Positions 17,529 through 18,902 of a stretch of DNA of 18,902 nucleotides are shown here, piece by piece. Below the pieces are notes generated by a model, which was not told where the DNA came from, did not search any database, and saw nothing but the letters and a program-made list of their open reading frames with translations. Every line of letters begins with the position of its first letter. The stretch's first letter is position 1. The position numbers were made by a program, and so were the translations under genes. This stretch comes from an uncultured Collinsella sp. (GTDB lineage: Bacteria > Actinomycetota > Coriobacteriia > Coriobacteriales > Coriobacteriaceae): positions 1 through 18,902 of the forward strand of contig CABSNX010000008.1 of the NCBI GenBank assembly GCA_902479205.1, given 5' to 3'.

Positions 17529-18467
17529 CTAGAGGGCGCCGAGGAGGATGGCGTAGGTGGTGGATTCGCCGAGCCTGAGTTCGTCACCGGGGTTGAGCTG
17601 GGCGCGGCGGCCGGGCTCGACCTGAGTGCAGACGTTCGTCGCGCCGTTTACCACCACGGTTCCGTTGGTGGACGACAGGTCCTCGACGTACCAGGCATTT
17701 TGGTCATCGCACCACACGTGGGCATGGCGAGCCGAAACGTCATCGCCCACATCGGTGATATCGCCCTCCCCCGTCGCCAGCGCACCGATCTCCACGCCCT
17801 GCTCGCTCGGCTGAATCCAGCGCGGGGCACTTACCACGTAACCGTCTTGCACGCGAAGCAGACCCAACGGATGCGCCGGCGCGACCTCGTGCTCGCCCGC
17901 GACCGTCGAGGTGCCCAGCGAGCGCGGCGTCGACGTGGCGCCGCCACAGGTCGCATGAGCGTAGTCGATGGCATAGGTCACCGAGGATCGAACATCCGCC
18001 GAGCAGCCGACGGCGACAAACAGCACCAGCACGGCCTCAGCACGCTCGGCGGGCATAAGCTCCGCCGCCTGCGACAGGCGCTCGACCGCATTGCGGTAGA
18101 GGCTCGTATCCTGATGGCATTCCTCGAGCGCCCGCACCATGGGCTCGCCGGCGGGCCCGCACACCATGTTGATCACCGACGTGGCATTCATGGGATTGCG
18201 GCGGCGCAGGGCAAGATGCGACATGATACGCGCGGCCGAGGTGCCGTAATCGGCAAAATAGCGCTCCTGCAGTGTGCCGACCGGAGCGCGCACGATAAAG
18301 CGCGAGACCCAGGAGCGATCGGCGGCGCGGCTCTGGGGGCTGCGGCCATCGGCCAGCGGACGGCTCGAAAGCACCATGCCACATAGCTCGATATGGCTCA
18401 GGTGCGCTGCGCGTTTAAAGATGTCGAACATGGCTCCGCACGGGGTGAGCTTGATTTGAGATGCCAT
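17529..18467 (-). CDS. FHA-domain protein with unknown N-terminal region
   Basis: A 312-residue protein. The C-terminal part (about 224-308) is a forkhead-associated domain, a phosphothreonine-binding module: DDVSARHAHVWC (Ser245, Arg247, His248) and VEDLSSTNGTVVVNG (265-270) are its hallmark loops, followed by LNPGDELRLGESTTYAI. The usual first-loop Gly-Arg reads IGAL here, so one phosphate-contact arginine seems to be missing. Residues 1-220 match no family I recognise; they contain several cysteines (10, 29, 103, 117, 155, 174) and a helical, Ala-rich stretch at about 125-155. No signal peptide is clear. The ATG at 18467 follows AAGGAGGTCTAGGCC, and the upstream membrane-protein gene ends inside this ribosome site, 3 nt away, so the two are co-transcribed and probably coupled. 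A role in kinase-linked signalling is inferred from the FHA domain only. Confidence 0.82.
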   Translation of the reverse strand: MASQIKLTPCGAMFDIFKRAAHLSHIELCGMVLSSRPLADGRSPQSRAADRSWVSRFIVRAPVGTLQERYFADYGTSAARIMSHLALRRRNPMNATSVINMVCGPAGEPMVRALEECHQDTSLYRNAVERLSQAAELMPAERAEAVLVLFVAVGCSADVRSSVTYAIDYAHATCGGATSTPRSLGTSTVAGEHEVAPAHPLGLLRVQDGYVVSAPRWIQPSEQGVEIGALATGEGDITDVGDDVSARHAHVWCDDQNAWYVEDLSSTNGTVVVNGATNVCTQVEPGRRAQLNPGDELRLGESTTYAILLGAL

Positions 18468-18470
18468 GGC

Positions 18471-18902
18471 CTAGACCTCCTTGGTCGTTGAACTCGTATC
18501 GGACGACGTCTCGGTCGTCCCGACAAAGGCGCGAACCGCCGCGGCACCACCGGCAAGCGGCGTCACCGTCTGGGTTTTTGCGCGCCACGGCGCCGCGACG
18601 GGAAGCTCAAAGGCAAAACCCATCGACAGCAAAAACCATACGAGCGTGTATGTTGCAATTAAGGCGGCAACAAAGCCGCTCGCTACGGCGCGCTGGGAAA
18701 ACACGGTGCATGCAACCGTGATCAGCACCGGAACCTCGCAGGCAGAAAGCGCCAGTACGCCATGCAGGAACCCCGTGCGACGATCGTGCGCCATGGCGCC
18801 GGCGGCAATACCCGCCATGCCCGGCAGCGCCAGCGCGAGCGCGGCAACGATACCCGGCAGCGTACCGGACCACGAAATGTACCCCACGGCAACCGTCGCA
18901 CG
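18471..18902 (-). CDS. Membrane protein of unknown function (partial, N-terminus outside window)
   Basis: The reading frame is open to the right edge, and the visible 143 residues are the C-terminal part. Three hydrophobic segments are clear: an Ala/Leu/Gly-rich stretch around TLPGIVAALALALPGMAGIA, then ACEVPVLITVACTVF, then AALIATYTLVWFLLSMGFAF. A cytoplasmic or periplasmic tail follows, rich in Thr and Ser (TTETSSDTSSTTKEV). A GTG at 18887 lies in frame but has no ribosome site, so the true start is probably upstream of the window. The stop TAG lies within the AAGGAGGTCTAG ribosome site of the FHA-domain gene, so the two form an operon. I do not recognise the family. The Thr/Ser-rich tail could be a phosphorylation target read by the neighbouring FHA protein, but that is speculation. 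Confidence 0.75.
   Translation of the reverse strand, partial: RATVAVGYISWSGTLPGIVAALALALPGMAGIAAGAMAHDRRTGFLHGVLALSACEVPVLITVACTVFSQRAVASGFVAALIATYTLVWFLLSMGFAFELPVAAPWRAKTQTVTPLAGGAAAVRAFVGTTETSSDTSSTTKEV

Overview
The window looks like part of the chromosome of a GC-rich, strictly anaerobic member of the Coriobacteriia; Collinsella or a close relative is my best guess. The reasons are the high GC content with G/C-ending codons, a single-chain pyruvate:ferredoxin oxidoreductase, a stand-alone carbamate kinase, LytS/LytTR-type sensor-regulator pairs with Coriobacteria-like short sensors, and GGGGAC-type intergenic repeats. The assignment rests on gene content and style only. No rRNA, tRNA, CRISPR array, transposase or prophage gene was seen.

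Layout. Almost everything is on the minus strand. From right to left in coordinates, which is the direction of transcription: a partial membrane protein (18902-18471) and an FHA-domain protein (18467-17529) form one operon that ends in a 37-bp perfect hairpin. Next come a 460-nt leader/promoter region and the large PFOR gene (17066-13527), which ends in a nested 123-bp palindromic terminator. A 686-nt gene-poor, partly AT-rich and repeat-rich gap follows, then carbamate kinase (12840-11878) with its terminator. A block of GGGGAC repeats separates this from the only plus-strand gene, a membrane-anchored C39-like cysteine peptidase (10611-11615). Divergent from that gene runs an amino-acid permease/amidohydrolase operon (10251-7392). 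After its terminator comes a complete two-component system, LytS-like kinase then LytTR regulator (7274-5116), followed by a zinc-dependent phospholipase C-like protein (5023-4079), a UMF1-family MFS transporter (3858-2599), and a glycosyltransferase (2427-1240) whose stop overlaps the start of a second LytS-like kinase that runs off the left edge (1243-1).

How the genes fit together. PFOR and carbamate kinase belong to fermentative energy metabolism: pyruvate oxidation to acetyl-CoA with ferredoxin reduction, and ATP from carbamoyl phosphate. The permease plus the binuclear-metal amidohydrolase look like an uptake-and-hydrolysis pair for a small amide or peptide. The two LytS-type kinases are clear paralogues and suggest duplicated sensing modules, one tied to a glycosyltransferase by a 4-nt overlap. 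The FHA protein and the C39-like protein have recognisable C-terminal domains but N-terminal parts I do not recognise.

The least ordinary DNA is between genes: several very long, near-perfect inverted repeats (3997-4063, 13393-13515, 17428-17517) and a cluster of TTGGGGAC boxes (11617-11729). Some double as terminators, but they are longer than termination needs and may be dispersed genomic repeats. I did not find a convincing new multi-gene system such as a defence island or biosynthetic cluster.
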